Assembly: GCA_022796855.1 (NCBI GenBank)
Contig: JAAWJM010000023.1
Location: forward strand, 1-34,831
Reading direction: 5' to 3'
Origin: Clostridia bacterium
GTDB taxonomy: Bacteria > Bacillota > Clostridia > TANB77 > CAG-508
Length of the DNA stretch: 34,831 nt
The notes under the pieces were generated by a model that saw nothing but the letters and a program-made list of their open reading frames with translations, was not told the origin of the DNA and searched no databases. A program made the position numbers and the translations under genes. Below, piece after piece: positions 18,649 through 27,599 of the stretch (positions within the stretch are counted from its first letter, which is position 1; every line of letters starts with the position of its first letter).

Positions 18649-18655
18649 TCGACAA
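18649..18655 (-). promoter_or_regulatory. 0A box upstream of the Spo0A-like gene
   Basis: TGTCGAA on the minus strand (in GTTGTCGAAA) matches the Spo0A binding consensus exactly. It lies about 100 nt upstream of the start at 18549. A 7-mer can occur by chance; its position upstream of a Spo0A-like gene is what makes it notable. Confidence 0.45.
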
Positions 18656-18663
18656 CTTGCAAC

Positions 18664-18681
18664 ACATGTGTTCGCACATGT
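18664..18681. repeat. UUCG-type hairpin
   Basis: ACATGTG (18664-18670), loop TTCG, CACATGT (18675-18681). It lies between the dehydrogenase terminator and the Spo0A-like gene. Role unknown. Confidence 0.45.
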
Positions 18682-18699
18682 ATTGTGCCATATTTAAAG

Positions 18700-18722
18700 G
18701 ATTGTACAACATACAATCCCTT
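18700..18722 (-). terminator. Terminator of the short-chain dehydrogenase gene
   Basis: GGATTGTA and TACAATCC flank CAACA, extended by flanking A/T pairing (AAGGATTGTA...TACAATCCCTT). On the minus strand the hairpin is followed by TTTAAATATG. It lies about 20 nt past the stop at 18744. Confidence 0.6.
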
Positions 18723-18743
18723 AAAAAAATTTTTTTAGTTTTT

Positions 18744-19502
18744 TTAGCTTTTTTTACATTTTTTTGTCTGCATTTTCATACAAATTCTCGATACTAATTT
18801 TTCTGGCGAGATTTTTGCCAAAAATCTTGCTGTTTTTATTTTTCCTCCTGGTAAAATAATTGTTTTTCCTTTTAACATTTCATCAATTCCGTATTTTGCT
18901 ACAAACTCACTTGATTGTCCTTTTAAATTAAACTTTACATTAGCCACTTTATTAAAGTTTGTATTGACTGGTCCTGGGCATAGTACACTAATGTTTACTT
19001 TTGATTTTTTCTTTTTTAATTCTGTATATAAACTTTGTGTTAGTCTTACAATATAGGCTTTGGTAGAATAATAGGTTGCCATTAGTGGGCCTGGCATAAA
19101 TCCCGCAATTGAGGCTACATTTAAAATATATCCTTTATCTCGTTTTACCATATCTCGTAAAAATAATTTTGTTAAAATATGAACTGCTTTGATGTTTACA
19201 TCCATCATCTTTAGTTCTTTGTCTAAATCGGTATTCGTAAACTCACCAAAATCGCCAAATCCAGCATTGTTTACCAATATATCTATTTTTTTATGTTTTA
19301 CCGTTTCATATAGTCCTTTGCAAGCTTTCTCATCTGCTAAGTCCACACTAATGACTTCTACTTTTGTTGGCAATTCTTCTTTTAACTTGCTAAGTGCTTC
19401 TCCTCCTCTTGCTACTGCAATAATATCATATCCAAGACTACTTAAATATCTCGCCATATCCCTTCCAATTCCAGAAGAGGCTCCTGTTACTAATGCCTTC
19501 AT
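18744..19502 (-). CDS. Short-chain dehydrogenase/reductase
   Basis: NAD(P)-dependent oxidoreductase, 252 residues, classical SDR. TGASSGIGRDMA at 6-17 is the cofactor loop. VDLADEKA binds the adenine, LVNNAGFGDFG follows, then the catalytic serine in NVASIAGF and Y-Y-S-T-K around 145-150 (YxxxK). PGPVNTNF follows the active site. It resembles DltE/YdfG-type SDRs of unknown substrate. The basic C-terminus (MQTKKCKKS) is probably a tail. It forms an operon with the TSCPD gene (nine-base gap, GGAGG in the gap). Confidence 0.88.
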   Translation of the reverse strand: MKALVTGASSGIGRDMARYLSSLGYDIIAVARGGEALSKLKEELPTKVEVISVDLADEKACKGLYETVKHKKIDILVNNAGFGDFGEFTNTDLDKELKMMDVNIKAVHILTKLFLRDMVKRDKGYILNVASIAGFMPGPLMATYYSTKAYIVRLTQSLYTELKKKKSKVNISVLCPGPVNTNFNKVANVKFNLKGQSSEFVAKYGIDEMLKGKTIILPGGKIKTARFLAKISPEKLVSRICMKMQTKKCKKS

Positions 19503-19511
19503 ATGACCTCC

Positions 19512-19766
19512 TTATTTTTGTTTATCTTTTATTTCCTCTAATGCTTTTGCTAATTGGTCTGGACAAGAAGTTCCTCTTGTCCCACAAGGAGTTCCTTTTA
19601 ATTTTTTGATTACTTCGTCTATTTTCATGCCTTCTACTAATTTACTAATTCCTGCTGTATTTCCTTTACATCCTCCTATGATGGTTACTTTCTTTATGAT
19701 GTCTCCTTCTACTTGAATTATCATTTCTTGTGAACAGGTTCCACTTGTTTGATAAGTATATTCCAT
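19512..19766 (-). CDS. TSCPD-domain protein (TIGR03905-like)
   Basis: 84 residues. It has the signature T-S-C-P-D near residues 66-70 and conserved cysteines in GTCSQ, GGCKGNT and TPCGTRG. The TSCPD domain also forms the C-terminal zinc-binding part of some class II ribonucleotide reductases, but the stand-alone form has no known function. ATG follows AGGAGAG. Downstream of the exonuclease gene and upstream of the SDR on the same strand. Confidence 0.88.
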   Translation of the reverse strand: MEYTYQTSGTCSQEMIIQVEGDIIKKVTIIGGCKGNTAGISKLVEGMKIDEVIKKLKGTPCGTRGTSCPDQLAKALEEIKDKQK

Positions 19767-19814
19767 TATTTTTCTCTCCTCTCTTTTATATGCAATTTTC
19801 CAAAGAAATCTTTT

Positions 19815-20315
19815 TTATACTACCTTTAAATATTCCATATAAATTTTCGCACAACATTCACAGTCGAATTCTGCTCGGTGAAATCCATCTTCGGTAATAC
19901 CAATGCGTCTAGCAATGGTTCCTAATTTATGGTTTGGAAGTTCTGGGTATAATTTTCTTCCGATTGGTACAGTATCTATCACATTATTTTTTGAAAACCC
20001 ATAGTTTGAATAGTTTTGTATAAATTTGTAATCAAAATCAGCATTATGAGCCACAATATCTGAGTCTCCTACAAATTCAATTAATTTTGGCATTACTTCT
20101 TCAACCTCAGGAGCATTTTGTACCATATCGTTTGTAATTCCCGTAATTCTTGTAATATGATATGGTATTTGTGTTTTGGGTTTGATTAAGGTAGAAAAGG
20201 TATCTATTTTTTTACTTCCTTCATATTTTATTGCACTTACTTCAATTAATTCATTGGCAAATGGGGAAAAACCTGTTGTTTCTACATCGATTGCTACAAA
20301 TCTATTTTCTTTCAT
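19815..20315 (-). CDS. DEDDh 3'-5' exonuclease (DnaQ/PolC epsilon type)
   Basis: About 166 residues. FVAIDVETTGF gives the first Asp and Glu (Exo I), IVAHNADFDYKFI the third acidic residue (Exo II), and FHRAEFDCE the His and last Asp (Exo III). This is the complete DEDDh set of proofreading-type exonucleases. As a stand-alone domain it could be a DNA polymerase III epsilon-like subunit or a DNA/RNA trimming enzyme. The start is taken at MKENRF (20315), behind AAAGGA with an 11-nt spacer. A GTG start nine bases upstream would be too close to that site. Confidence 0.85.
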   Translation of the reverse strand: MKENRFVAIDVETTGFSPFANELIEVSAIKYEGSKKIDTFSTLIKPKTQIPYHITRITGITNDMVQNAPEVEEVMPKLIEFVGDSDIVAHNADFDYKFIQNYSNYGFSKNNVIDTVPIGRKLYPELPNHKLGTIARRIGITEDGFHRAEFDCECCAKIYMEYLKVV

Positions 20316-20406
20316 ATAGAACACATTCCTTTCTTGTTTTTCTACTATCTTTTGATAAATTTACTTTAATATTTCTATTTTCTTACTATATCACATTATT
20401 CTTTTG

Positions 20407-20435
20407 TTGTAAATATTTCAAAGATGGTATATAAT
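20407..20435 (+). promoter_or_regulatory. Promoter of the tsaC gene
   Basis: TTGTAA (20407-20412), 17-bp spacer, TATAAT (20430-20435), then AAGGAA before ATGATG. Confidence 0.7.
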
Positions 20436-20464
20436 AGAAAAAAAGTTAAAAGAAGGAACCGTAG

Positions 20465-21109
20465 ATGATGACAAAATATATTGATTTAGAAGCTCCATAT
20501 AATGATGGTATCTTTACCAAACTTGGACAAGAACTAAGAAATGGAAAAATTGTTGTTTTTAAAACAGATACTGTATATGGCATTGGAACAAATGCTTATC
20601 TTGAAAAGGCTTGCCAAAAAATCTATGAGATAAAAGGAAGACCTATATATAAACCCTTAAGTGTGCTAATTTCGGATATCTCTATGCTAAAAGAACTGGT
20701 AACTTGCATTACCCCTACGGAACAAAAATTAATGGATGCTTTTTGGCCAGGAGCTTTAACCATAAAATTTAAGAAAAAAGAAAATGTGTTACCAGATATT
20801 GTATCTGCTGGTGATGAATATATTAGAGTTCGCTTCGTCAAAAGTGGACTTGCCCATCGTCTTATAAAAGAAGCTGGTGTTCCCATTGTTGCCCCTAGTG
20901 CTAATCTTTCTGGTAGTCCTACTGGAACAAACATAAAAAACATCATAAGTGAGTTTGATGGAAAAGTCGATTATATATTAGATAGTGGGAATGTAAGTAG
21001 TGATACTACCTCTACGATTGTTGAAGTAGAGAATGAAAAAGTTATTGTGATAAGAGAAGGTAAAATAACAAAAGATTGTTTAGCAAAAGTAGTCTCCCTT
21101 AAAAACTAA
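20465..21109 (+). CDS. tsaC: L-threonylcarbamoyladenylate synthase (TsaC/Sua5, YrdC domain)
   Basis: Makes threonylcarbamoyl-AMP, the first step of the t6A37 tRNA modification. 214 residues, the size of stand-alone TsaC rather than two-domain Sua5. Motifs: FKTDTVYGIGTNA near the N-terminus, YEIKGRPIYKPLSVL, FWPGALTIKFK, RVRF, and PIVAPSANLSGSPTGT, all typical of YrdC. The double ATG at 20465/20468 leaves the exact start ambiguous by one codon. With tcdA at 9727-10431, the window holds both the first and last steps of the t6A to ct6A route. Intact, no CGG. Confidence 0.92.
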   Translation: MMTKYIDLEAPYNDGIFTKLGQELRNGKIVVFKTDTVYGIGTNAYLEKACQKIYEIKGRPIYKPLSVLISDISMLKELVTCITPTEQKLMDAFWPGALTIKFKKKENVLPDIVSAGDEYIRVRFVKSGLAHRLIKEAGVPIVAPSANLSGSPTGTNIKNIISEFDGKVDYILDSGNVSSDTTSTIVEVENEKVIVIREGKITKDCLAKVVSLKN

Positions 21110-21159
21110 TCTTTACTATGTATACCGCAAAAACAATGTGAGAAAGGAAGGAATTTAGT

Positions 21160-21714
21160 ATGGAATATCTCAAAAAGAAGACAATATGGATTAGTATTAG
21201 TGTTATTATTATCGTAATGCTTGTTCTAGCCATGTTTTTTCTTACTAAAAAAAGAAAAATCACTTATCAAACATTAATCGCAACCGATGGAAGTTTCCAA
21301 ATTGACTTTCCAACTCATATCTCGTATGAAACAAACACCCCAGAAAACAGTTCCTTTGTGATGGATTTATATGCCCAAGAAGAAGAACTCTTTTTCTATG
21401 TCACCAAAATTGCAAAAATTCGTGAAATCGATTTTTCTTCGGTCATTCATAAAGATAAAGAAAATCATTTAAAAGACAAAGAAAATCTTCATGATGACTC
21501 TGGAATTGTGCCATTTACTCTTGAAAATTATCCTGCCTATGAATATCACTTTTTTTATACCGATCCGTCTTATGGCAAAGAATTTTATTGTAATGTATTA
21601 TGGCTTGAAACCAGAGATAATTTCTATGTGTTAAACCTTGAAGTAGCAAGTGAAAATAAAGAAAATGTTCAAGACATTTTTCATCATATTAAAACTTCTT
21701 TTATAGAACTATAA
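21160..21714 (+). CDS. Membrane-anchored extracytoplasmic protein of unknown function
   Basis: 184 residues. One N-terminal membrane helix (about 10-30) preceded by MEYLKKK gives an N-in topology. The remainder (about 35-184) is a soluble domain rich in aromatic and acidic residues, with alternating patterns such as GSFQIDFPTHISYE and FYVLNLEVASENKENV. The pattern resembles PsbP/lipoprotein-like domains in clostridial proteins, but I do not recognise a family. RBS AGGAAGGAA precedes ATG. It lies 50 nt after tsaC, so it is probably co-transcribed. Confidence 0.7.
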   Translation: MEYLKKKTIWISISVIIIVMLVLAMFFLTKKRKITYQTLIATDGSFQIDFPTHISYETNTPENSSFVMDLYAQEEELFFYVTKIAKIREIDFSSVIHKDKENHLKDKENLHDDSGIVPFTLENYPAYEYHFFYTDPSYGKEFYCNVLWLETRDNFYVLNLEVASENKENVQDIFHHIKTSFIEL

Positions 21715-21767
21715 CCCCTCTAATGAAAGATTTAGGAAAAATTATAGTAATTTAAATTTGTTTATGC

Positions 21768-21773
21768 TATACT
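21768..21773 (+). promoter_or_regulatory. -10 element upstream of mntA
   Basis: TATACT, 29 nt before the mntA ATG, followed by AAAGGAGG as the RBS. No convincing -35 box is seen. Confidence 0.4.
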
Positions 21774-21802
21774 GAAATAGCATTGTAAAGGAGGATATAC
21801 AG

Positions 21803-22111
21803 ATGTCTGAAAAAATTTATACAATTGAAGAGTTAAAAGAACGATTACAAGAAATATTAAGTCATTTTGCTGTAAAAAAAGCAACCTTATTTGGCTCGTA
21901 TGCCAAAAATCTAGCAACTCCCAAAAGTGACATTGATTTAGTAATCGATAGCGAAGGAAAACTGTTAAACATTAATTTTTATGGTTTATTAGAAGATTTA
22001 GTACAAGAACTTAAAAAAAATATAGATTTATTTGAAATATCTGAAATCCAAAAAGGTAGTGAAATATATAAAAACATTGAAAATGAAGGAGTTGTTATCT
22101 ATGAAAGGTAA
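21803..22111 (+). CDS. mntA: MntA-type nucleotidyltransferase antitoxin
   Basis: 102 residues. The minimal nucleotidyltransferase motif G-S-Y near 31, followed by S-D-I-D-L-V-I-D, supplies the catalytic acidic pair. In the MntA-HepT family this enzyme AMPylates the HEPN toxin on a tyrosine and silences it. RBS AAAGGAGGATATACAG. It overlaps the next gene by 11 nt, the usual translational coupling for this toxin-antitoxin type. The assignment rests on the motif and the neighbour. Confidence 0.88.
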   Translation: MSEKIYTIEELKERLQEILSHFAVKKATLFGSYAKNLATPKSDIDLVIDSEGKLLNINFYGLLEDLVQELKKNIDLFEISEIQKGSEIYKNIENEGVVIYER

Positions 22112-22454
22112 AGATAGAATTATCATTCAAAAAATAATTAGTTATATCGATGATATTGAAGAATTTGTAAAAGGATTAGAATCCAAAATGTTTTTAGACG
22201 ATAAAAAAACGATCACAGCATGTGCTTTTACTGTTTCACAAATAGGAGAACTTGTAAATGAAATCTCAGAAGAAGCGATGGAAGAATATAAAAATATTCC
22301 TTGGAAGAGTATTAGAGGAATGAGAAATCGAATTGTTCACGATTATGAAAATGTTGATTTATCTGTATTATGGGGAACAATAAAAGAAAGCTTACCAGAA
22401 TTAAAAGATGAATTGAAAAATATTATTTTAAAAGAAAAAGATATTTTATTTTAG
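22101..22454 (+). CDS. hepT: HepT-type HEPN RNase toxin (DUF86)
   Basis: 117 residues, all helical. The HEPN catalytic and target motif R-N-R-I-V-H-D-Y near residues 77-84 is an exact RX4HXY: Arg and His form the RNase site and Tyr is the residue AMPylated by MntA in the known system. Start chosen at ATG 22101 (MKGKDRIII), with GAAGGAG upstream. Longer in-frame starts lie inside mntA. The pair is complete and looks functional. Confidence 0.9.
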   Translation: MKGKDRIIIQKIISYIDDIEEFVKGLESKMFLDDKKTITACAFTVSQIGELVNEISEEAMEEYKNIPWKSIRGMRNRIVHDYENVDLSVLWGTIKESLPELKDELKNIILKEKDILF

Positions 22455-22523
22455 ACTAATAGACATTTTCTATTTATTATAGTAAAATACTTTTTAATCA
22501 TTATTGATAAAGGAGATTTCATT

Positions 22524-23015
22524 ATGTTTAAAAAATATGTTATTGTTTTTCTAATATCTATGGTTCCTCTTATTGAATTAAGAGGAGCAGTTCCTGTTGG
22601 TTTTAGCACTGCTTTTGGAGACCCTTTGCCACTTGTACCACTTTATATTACTTGCATTATTGCTAATATGCTACCAGTTCCTGTTATTTTCTTTTTTGCA
22701 AGAAAAGTATTAGAATGGGGAGCTGATAAAAAATTCATTGGAAAGTTTTTTACTTGGTGCTTAGAAAAAGGGGAAAAAGGTGGTAAGAAATTACAAGAAA
22801 CTGCAGGTCGTGGTTTATATGTAGCATTATTTATTTTTGTTGGTATTCCACTTCCTGGAACTGGTGCTTGGACAGGAACTTTGGCTGCTAGTTTTTTAGA
22901 TATGGATTTTAAAAAGAGTGTCATTGCAATTATGGCAGGTGTTATTTTAGCTGGTATTATTATGGGGCTTGCCTCTGCTGGTGTTTTCGGTGCCCTTGGA
23001 GCTATGTTTCATTAA
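22524..23015 (+). CDS. Small multidrug-export family membrane protein
   Basis: 163 residues with about four membrane helices. It shows the family's conserved pieces: PLIELRGAVPVGF near 16-28, NMLPVPVIFFFARKVLEW, VGIPLPGTGAWTGTLAASFL near 108-127, and a glycine-rich last helix. This matches the putative small multi-drug export family (COG2426). Transport substrate unknown; the name is by family only. RBS AAAGGAG before ATG; terminated by the hairpin at 23024-23057. Confidence 0.88.
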   Translation: MFKKYVIVFLISMVPLIELRGAVPVGFSTAFGDPLPLVPLYITCIIANMLPVPVIFFFARKVLEWGADKKFIGKFFTWCLEKGEKGGKKLQETAGRGLYVALFIFVGIPLPGTGAWTGTLAASFLDMDFKKSVIAIMAGVILAGIIMGLASAGVFGALGAMFH

Positions 23016-23023
23016 CATATAAT

Positions 23024-23057
23024 AAAAATGTGCAGAAATGAAATTCTGCACATTTTT
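23024..23057. terminator. Bidirectional terminator between convergent genes
   Basis: A 14-bp stem (AAAAATGTGCAGAA with TTCTGCACATTTTT) and a 6-nt loop. It serves both the export-protein gene (+) and the histidine kinase gene (-). Confidence 0.85.
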
Positions 23058-23067
23058 TAAGGAATTT

Positions 23068-25113
23068 TTATGTTTCTATTTCTTCAAATTCGATTACTAC
23101 TTTAAATAAGTCGCCATCTAAGTGTATATCGAATTTTCCTTTTTGCAATTCGGTTAGGGATTTTGCAATGGAAATTCCTAAACCAGAACCTTCTTTGGTT
23201 CTTGCTTCATCTCCTCTTACAAAACGCTCCATCAGTTCATCTACTGATATGTTTAGTTTATCTTCTGAAATATTTTTTAGATGTATTTGTACGTTTCCAT
23301 TTTGTTTTACCACATCTACATAAACTCTTGAGCCCTCTAAGGCATATTTAGCAATATTGACATACATGTTTTCCATAACACGGTATAGGTATCTACTATC
23401 TGCTCTAATGTTTACCTCTTCACTTGGAAAACTCTCAATGATTTGTAGATTTTTCTTTGAAAAGCGGTCTTCAAATTCTCCACTGATTTGTTTTACAAGT
23501 TCCTTTACATTTAAGGTTTCCATGGTTAATTTGATATTTCCAGAAGAAGCTTTTGATGCTTCAATTAAATCTTCAGTTAGTTTTTTTAGTCTTTGTGATT
23601 TACTATCTAATACCTCTAAATATTCTTGTACTTTTGGGTTATCTATTTTTTCTTGTTTCATTAAATCGACATAGTTAATAATAGAAGTAAGCGGTGTTTT
23701 AATATCATGCGATACATTGGTAATTAACTCCGTTTTTAAACGTTCGCTTTTGGTCGCCTCTTCAATGGCATTAGAAAGTCCACCCGATATATCGTTTAAT
23801 TCTTTTGCCACTTGTTTTAATTCTCCATACAAGGCATCTTCCTCTAATGGAACTTCTATATCACCATGATACATTTTGTTAATTTTTTCTCGAACTTGAT
23901 ACATTTGATTCTGATAATCTAGCATTTTCTTAAATACATAATACCAAAATCCAAGTAATACAAGACTAATCACTGGCATTTGGTTAAAGGTAAGTGCTAC
24001 TAGTATGCTTGATGCTACAATAAAACCGCCATATTGTACTGCTAGTTTCATGGTTTGGCTAAGGTTTGTAAATAACCCTCCTAATACAAATTTGCTAAGA
24101 GAATATACTAGCGTATTTTTCCAAAAAATATGTGCTTTTATTCTTCGAAGTGTTGTTACAATTGTAGCCACGATGGTAATATACATCACAAACCCTAAGG
24201 TAATCATTGCCATAATAGCACTATCAATCGCTATTTTACTAACCATATGAGCCATAACATCAATACACATCCAGATAAAAACCCCTTCTATGGTTAATAA
24301 AATACTAGCTACTATTATTACTGCTTCATATGGAATATGGTCAAATCCATTTGTATAAATTCCTTCTTTGCCTTCTTTATGCCCAATGCTTATGATAATG
24401 TAAATAATGCATGCACATAGCAATAAAGTAGAAACTAAAATAACACTTGGTGCTGTTTGGTAAGTTGATATGACAAAATCATAAACTAAGTTAAAAACAT
24501 AAAACTCAGCATTTCCTTGTTCTTTTAGGGCTGTATAAATTTCATATCCAGATTGCTTAATTTCAGCAAATCCTTGGTAAGCAATTTCCTCATAGGCTAG
24601 TTTGTCAATATTCGTTTCTATGTTTTTTCCGTCATAATTCCAATAATATTGTTTACCTGATAAATATTGTTTTATTTTTTCTATGCTATCGGTCTGTGTC
24701 GTTCTTCCTACATTGGTAATCACATCTCCATATGGTGAAATAACCAATACTTCATACCTTCGAATGGTATAAAAATTATATTGAATTGGCTCATATTCTT
24801 CGATTGACATTTCTATCTTCTCTTCTGTTTTATGTTCTTCCCCATTACTTGATGAATCACTAATTAATATATCGGTATTTTTTTGTATATATTTTCTTTC
24901 ATTTTCACTAATTCGAAGTGCTCTTACAATTGCGGAAAAATAGTCGTTTGCAAATTGTGTTGTTTCAATATAGGAAGTTTTGTTTTCAAAATCATCTTCA
25001 TAATTTGCATAATAGATAACAGAACAACTATTCAAAATGATGATTAAGGTTAATATAGGCACCAAACAGTAGCATATGCTTTTGATTATTTTTGAATTTT
25101 TTATCTCTTTCAC
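23068..25113 (-). CDS. Membrane sensor histidine kinase (VanS-like)
   Basis: 681 residues. One N-terminal helix, an extracellular part (about 30-200) and several more membrane helices (about 210-405). A HAMP-like linker is followed by the dimerisation/phosphoacceptor domain with NVSHDIKTPLTS (His469). In the ATPase domain the N-box is M-Y-V-N-I-A-K-Y-A. The G1 box is replaced by KNISEDKLNIS, and the G2 box is EGSGLGISIAK, a variant typical of VanS-like clostridial kinases. It sits directly downstream of, and ends with, the response regulator operon (10-nt gap). Signal unknown. Confidence 0.9.
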   Translation of the reverse strand: MKEIKNSKIIKSICYCLVPILTLIIILNSCSVIYYANYEDDFENKTSYIETTQFANDYFSAIVRALRISENERKYIQKNTDILISDSSSNGEEHKTEEKIEMSIEEYEPIQYNFYTIRRYEVLVISPYGDVITNVGRTTQTDSIEKIKQYLSGKQYYWNYDGKNIETNIDKLAYEEIAYQGFAEIKQSGYEIYTALKEQGNAEFYVFNLVYDFVISTYQTAPSVILVSTLLLCACIIYIIISIGHKEGKEGIYTNGFDHIPYEAVIIVASILLTIEGVFIWMCIDVMAHMVSKIAIDSAIMAMITLGFVMYITIVATIVTTLRRIKAHIFWKNTLVYSLSKFVLGGLFTNLSQTMKLAVQYGGFIVASSILVALTFNQMPVISLVLLGFWYYVFKKMLDYQNQMYQVREKINKMYHGDIEVPLEEDALYGELKQVAKELNDISGGLSNAIEEATKSERLKTELITNVSHDIKTPLTSIINYVDLMKQEKIDNPKVQEYLEVLDSKSQRLKKLTEDLIEASKASSGNIKLTMETLNVKELVKQISGEFEDRFSKKNLQIIESFPSEEVNIRADSRYLYRVMENMYVNIAKYALEGSRVYVDVVKQNGNVQIHLKNISEDKLNISVDELMERFVRGDEARTKEGSGLGISIAKSLTELQKGKFDIHLDGDLFKVVIEFEEIET

Positions 25114-25123
25114 CTTTTTCTCC

Positions 25124-25822
25124 TTATTTAATATTTTCTATTTTATAACCTATGCCCCAAATTACTTTTAAGTATTTAGGCTCTTTTGGATTAATTTCGA
25201 TTTTTTCTCTTATATGCCTAATATGAACAGCAATAATATTTTCTGCTCCATAGGCTTCGTCTTCCCATACATTTTCATAAATTTGTTCAATGGAAAAGAC
25301 CATTCCTTTGTTTTTGGTTAGAAACTTTAATATGTTATATTCGGTTGGGGTTAATTTAATGAGTTTTTCATCTATGTAGACTTCTTTTGTGTCATCATGT
25401 ATCACAAGTCCTCCTGTTGCATACTGTTTTCCTTCTTCTTCTTTTTTAATTGAACCAAGAGTCGTATATCTTCTAATTTGTGAATTAACTCTGGCAATGA
25501 GTTCTAATGGATTAAAAGGTTTGGTCATGTAATCATCGGCTCCTGTATTTAACCCATTAATTTTATCATAATCCTCCGATTTCGCTGAAAGCATAATGAT
25601 AGGAATTCCTTTATCTTTTCGTATCTCTTGGGCTACTTTAATGCCATTCAATTTTGGCATCATCACATCTAAAATCATTAAATGAATTTCATTATTTTTC
25701 ACAATTTTTAATGCTTCTTCTCCATTGTAGGCTTTTAAGATTTTATACCCTTCTTTACTTAAATAAATTTCAATTGCCTCCACAATTTCTTTATCATCAT
25801 CACATACTAAAATATTATACAT
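25124..25822 (-). CDS. OmpR/PhoB-family response regulator (VanR-like)
   Basis: 232 residues. Receiver with D-D-D at 8-10, phospho-acceptor Asp in LMILDVMMP (about 53), Thr/Ser in IIMLSAKSE and Lys in YMTKPFNPLEL. The C-terminal winged helix has KLTPTEYNILKFLTKNKG and VHIRHIREKIE and ends with VIWGIGYKIE. Partner of the kinase encoded immediately downstream. AAAGGGGAAAAAGAA lies before ATG. Confidence 0.95.
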   Translation of the reverse strand: MYNILVCDDDKEIVEAIEIYLSKEGYKILKAYNGEEALKIVKNNEIHLMILDVMMPKLNGIKVAQEIRKDKGIPIIMLSAKSEDYDKINGLNTGADDYMTKPFNPLELIARVNSQIRRYTTLGSIKKEEEGKQYATGGLVIHDDTKEVYIDEKLIKLTPTEYNILKFLTKNKGMVFSIEQIYENVWEDEAYGAENIIAVHIRHIREKIEINPKEPKYLKVIWGIGYKIENIK

Positions 25823-25965
25823 TTCTTTTTCCCCTTTTGTTTTTTTTCATTATAACATCAATTTTATTTTTTTTAAAGTTTCTTCCCTTATTATATATAC
25901 CATAAATTTATTAAGAAACAAGTATATGGATTATTAAGGTTTTATTAAGATCCTAATTAATCAAC

Positions 25966-25996
25966 CTGTAGAGGCGAGCCTTGTGTCCGCCTAGTC
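25966..25996. repeat. Possible dispersed palindromic repeat
   Basis: CTGTAGAGGCGAGCC...TGTCCGCCTAG forms an imperfect palindrome, distantly like the GC-rich stretch at 27545-27592 (CTGTAGGGGACGG on the other strand). Both flank the flippase gene. Function unknown. Confidence 0.3.
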
Positions 25997-26062
25997 ATAG
26001 AATTTATTAAAAAATCACATATATTTATTCCTATTTTTTCATATAGTGTACAAGGTGATGTT

Positions 26063-27554
26063 TTGTTGAAACGCTTTTATGTTTTTTTACTAAATGGATT
26101 GTTATTAACCGCTACTGCCTTTTTGATGAAATTAGTGGGATTTTCGTTTTCGATTTATATTTCAAAAAAGATAGGTGCAGAAGCTCTTGGCGTTTTTGGA
26201 TTAATAATGTCTGTGTATTTGTTTTTTATTACTTTTGCTACTTCTGGAATTAATTTGTCGGTTACTCGTATTGTAGTAGAGGAAACTGCGTTTTGTCAGA
26301 ATGCAAATACTAAAATAGCTCTTCGAAAATGCTTTGCTTATAGTTTGTTTTTTGGTGTATTGGCTGGTCTTATATTAATCTTTTTTGCAAAACCAATTAC
26401 TCAATATTTTGTTCATAACCAAGTACCTTTTTATTTATTTTACTTTATTGGAATAAGCCTCCCTTTTATTAGCTTATCCTCTTGTTTCAATGGATATTTT
26501 ACTGCACTTAGGAAAAATGGAAAAAATGCAACTTGCCGTATCTTTGAACAACTATTAAAAATGTTTGCTACTACATACTGTTTATCTTTATTTTTGCCTT
26601 CTAGTCTTGTTTATGGTTGTTTATCTTTGGTTCTTGGTGAAATGATTTCTGAAATCGGCTCTTGCTTTTTTTCTTTTGTGTTATACCACTTAGAAACACG
26701 AAAACATACCATAAAGCAAAATACCCATCAAAATTATTATAAAAAAATTGCCTCTATTTCTTTACCTGTTGCCATTACCTCCTATCTTCGCTCAGGGCTT
26801 TCTTCTTTAAAACAAATACTAATTCCTACCTATTTAGGAAAGTCTGGTCTTTCTTTTAAAAGTGCTATTTCGCATTATGGTATGATTTCTGGTATGGTAA
26901 TGCCTATATTGCTATTTCCCGATGTTTTTATTTCCTCTTTTAGTGCTCTAGTCGTTCCAGAATATGCTTATTTTGATACCAAAAAGTCATATCCTCGTAT
27001 TGCTTACTTAACTGGACGAATTTTTCGTATTTCCTTTTTATTTTCTTTTGCTGTATTTGGTATATTTTTCTTTTATGCAAAAGAAATTAGTTTTGCTGTT
27101 TATCAAAACTTTGATATTGCACATTACCTAAAAATTCTGTCTCCTCTTGTTATTTTTATGTATTTAGATGGCATTATCGATCACATTCTAAAAGGACTTG
27201 GTAAGCAAATGAGTGTTATGAAATGCAATATTTTGGACTTATTTACTAGTATTATTTTTATTGGTACTTTTCTTCCCCTTTGGGGATTAAACGGCTATTT
27301 GGTCGTGATTTATATTAGTGAATTACTAAATTTTAGTATTAGCTTCTATCAATTAAAAAAAGCAACATCTTTTGGGATTAATCCAATCAACTGGCTTTTA
27401 AAACCAATGCTACGGAATTGTTTTTTCTTTTTTGGTTACAACATTATTGGTTCCTAAGTCCCCTTTTGAAACCTCCTCTATTGTATTACAAATTACTATT
27501 TTTCTTGGTGGATATTTTGTATTTTTGCTTATTAGCCGTGCATTTGAGGGGTAG
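26063..27554 (+). CDS. SpoVB/MurJ-like lipid-linked oligosaccharide flippase, needs one +1 shift
   Basis: Polytopic protein of the MATE-like polysaccharide flippase superfamily. About 12 to 14 membrane helices, beginning LLLTATAFLMKLVGFSFSIYISKKIGAEALGVFGL, the SpoVB-type N-terminus written here in part. The zero frame stops at 27457 after PMLRNCFFFFGYNIIGS. A shift at CGG 27413-27415 instead gives PML-GIVFSFLVTTLL and a last membrane helix, ITIFLGGYFVFLLISRAF. The stop is then at 27552-27554, for 496 residues. The shifted end adds the hydrophobic helix pair expected in this family. Start is TTG at 26063 behind AAGGTG. An inner-membrane role in peptidoglycan or capsule precursor export is likely. 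Confidence 0.85.
27413..27415 (+). other. +1 shift site 11 (flippase): CTA-C-GGA
   Basis: In-frame CGG at codon 451, extra C at 27413. It is the only plus-strand case. Here the zero frame runs 14 codons with no obvious disruption, so ordinary annotation would miss it. The shifted frame is open for 46 codons and encodes membrane-helix sequence. Confidence 0.85.
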
Positions 27555-27599
27555 GAGCCAATGCATTCGTCGATACATGTCCGTCCCCTACAGACCACA

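Noticed and set aside
18650..18662. Third copy of the 13-bp repeat as part of the same mobile element
   Set aside because: One mismatch, no partner nearby, and the overlap with a 0A box gives a simpler explanation.
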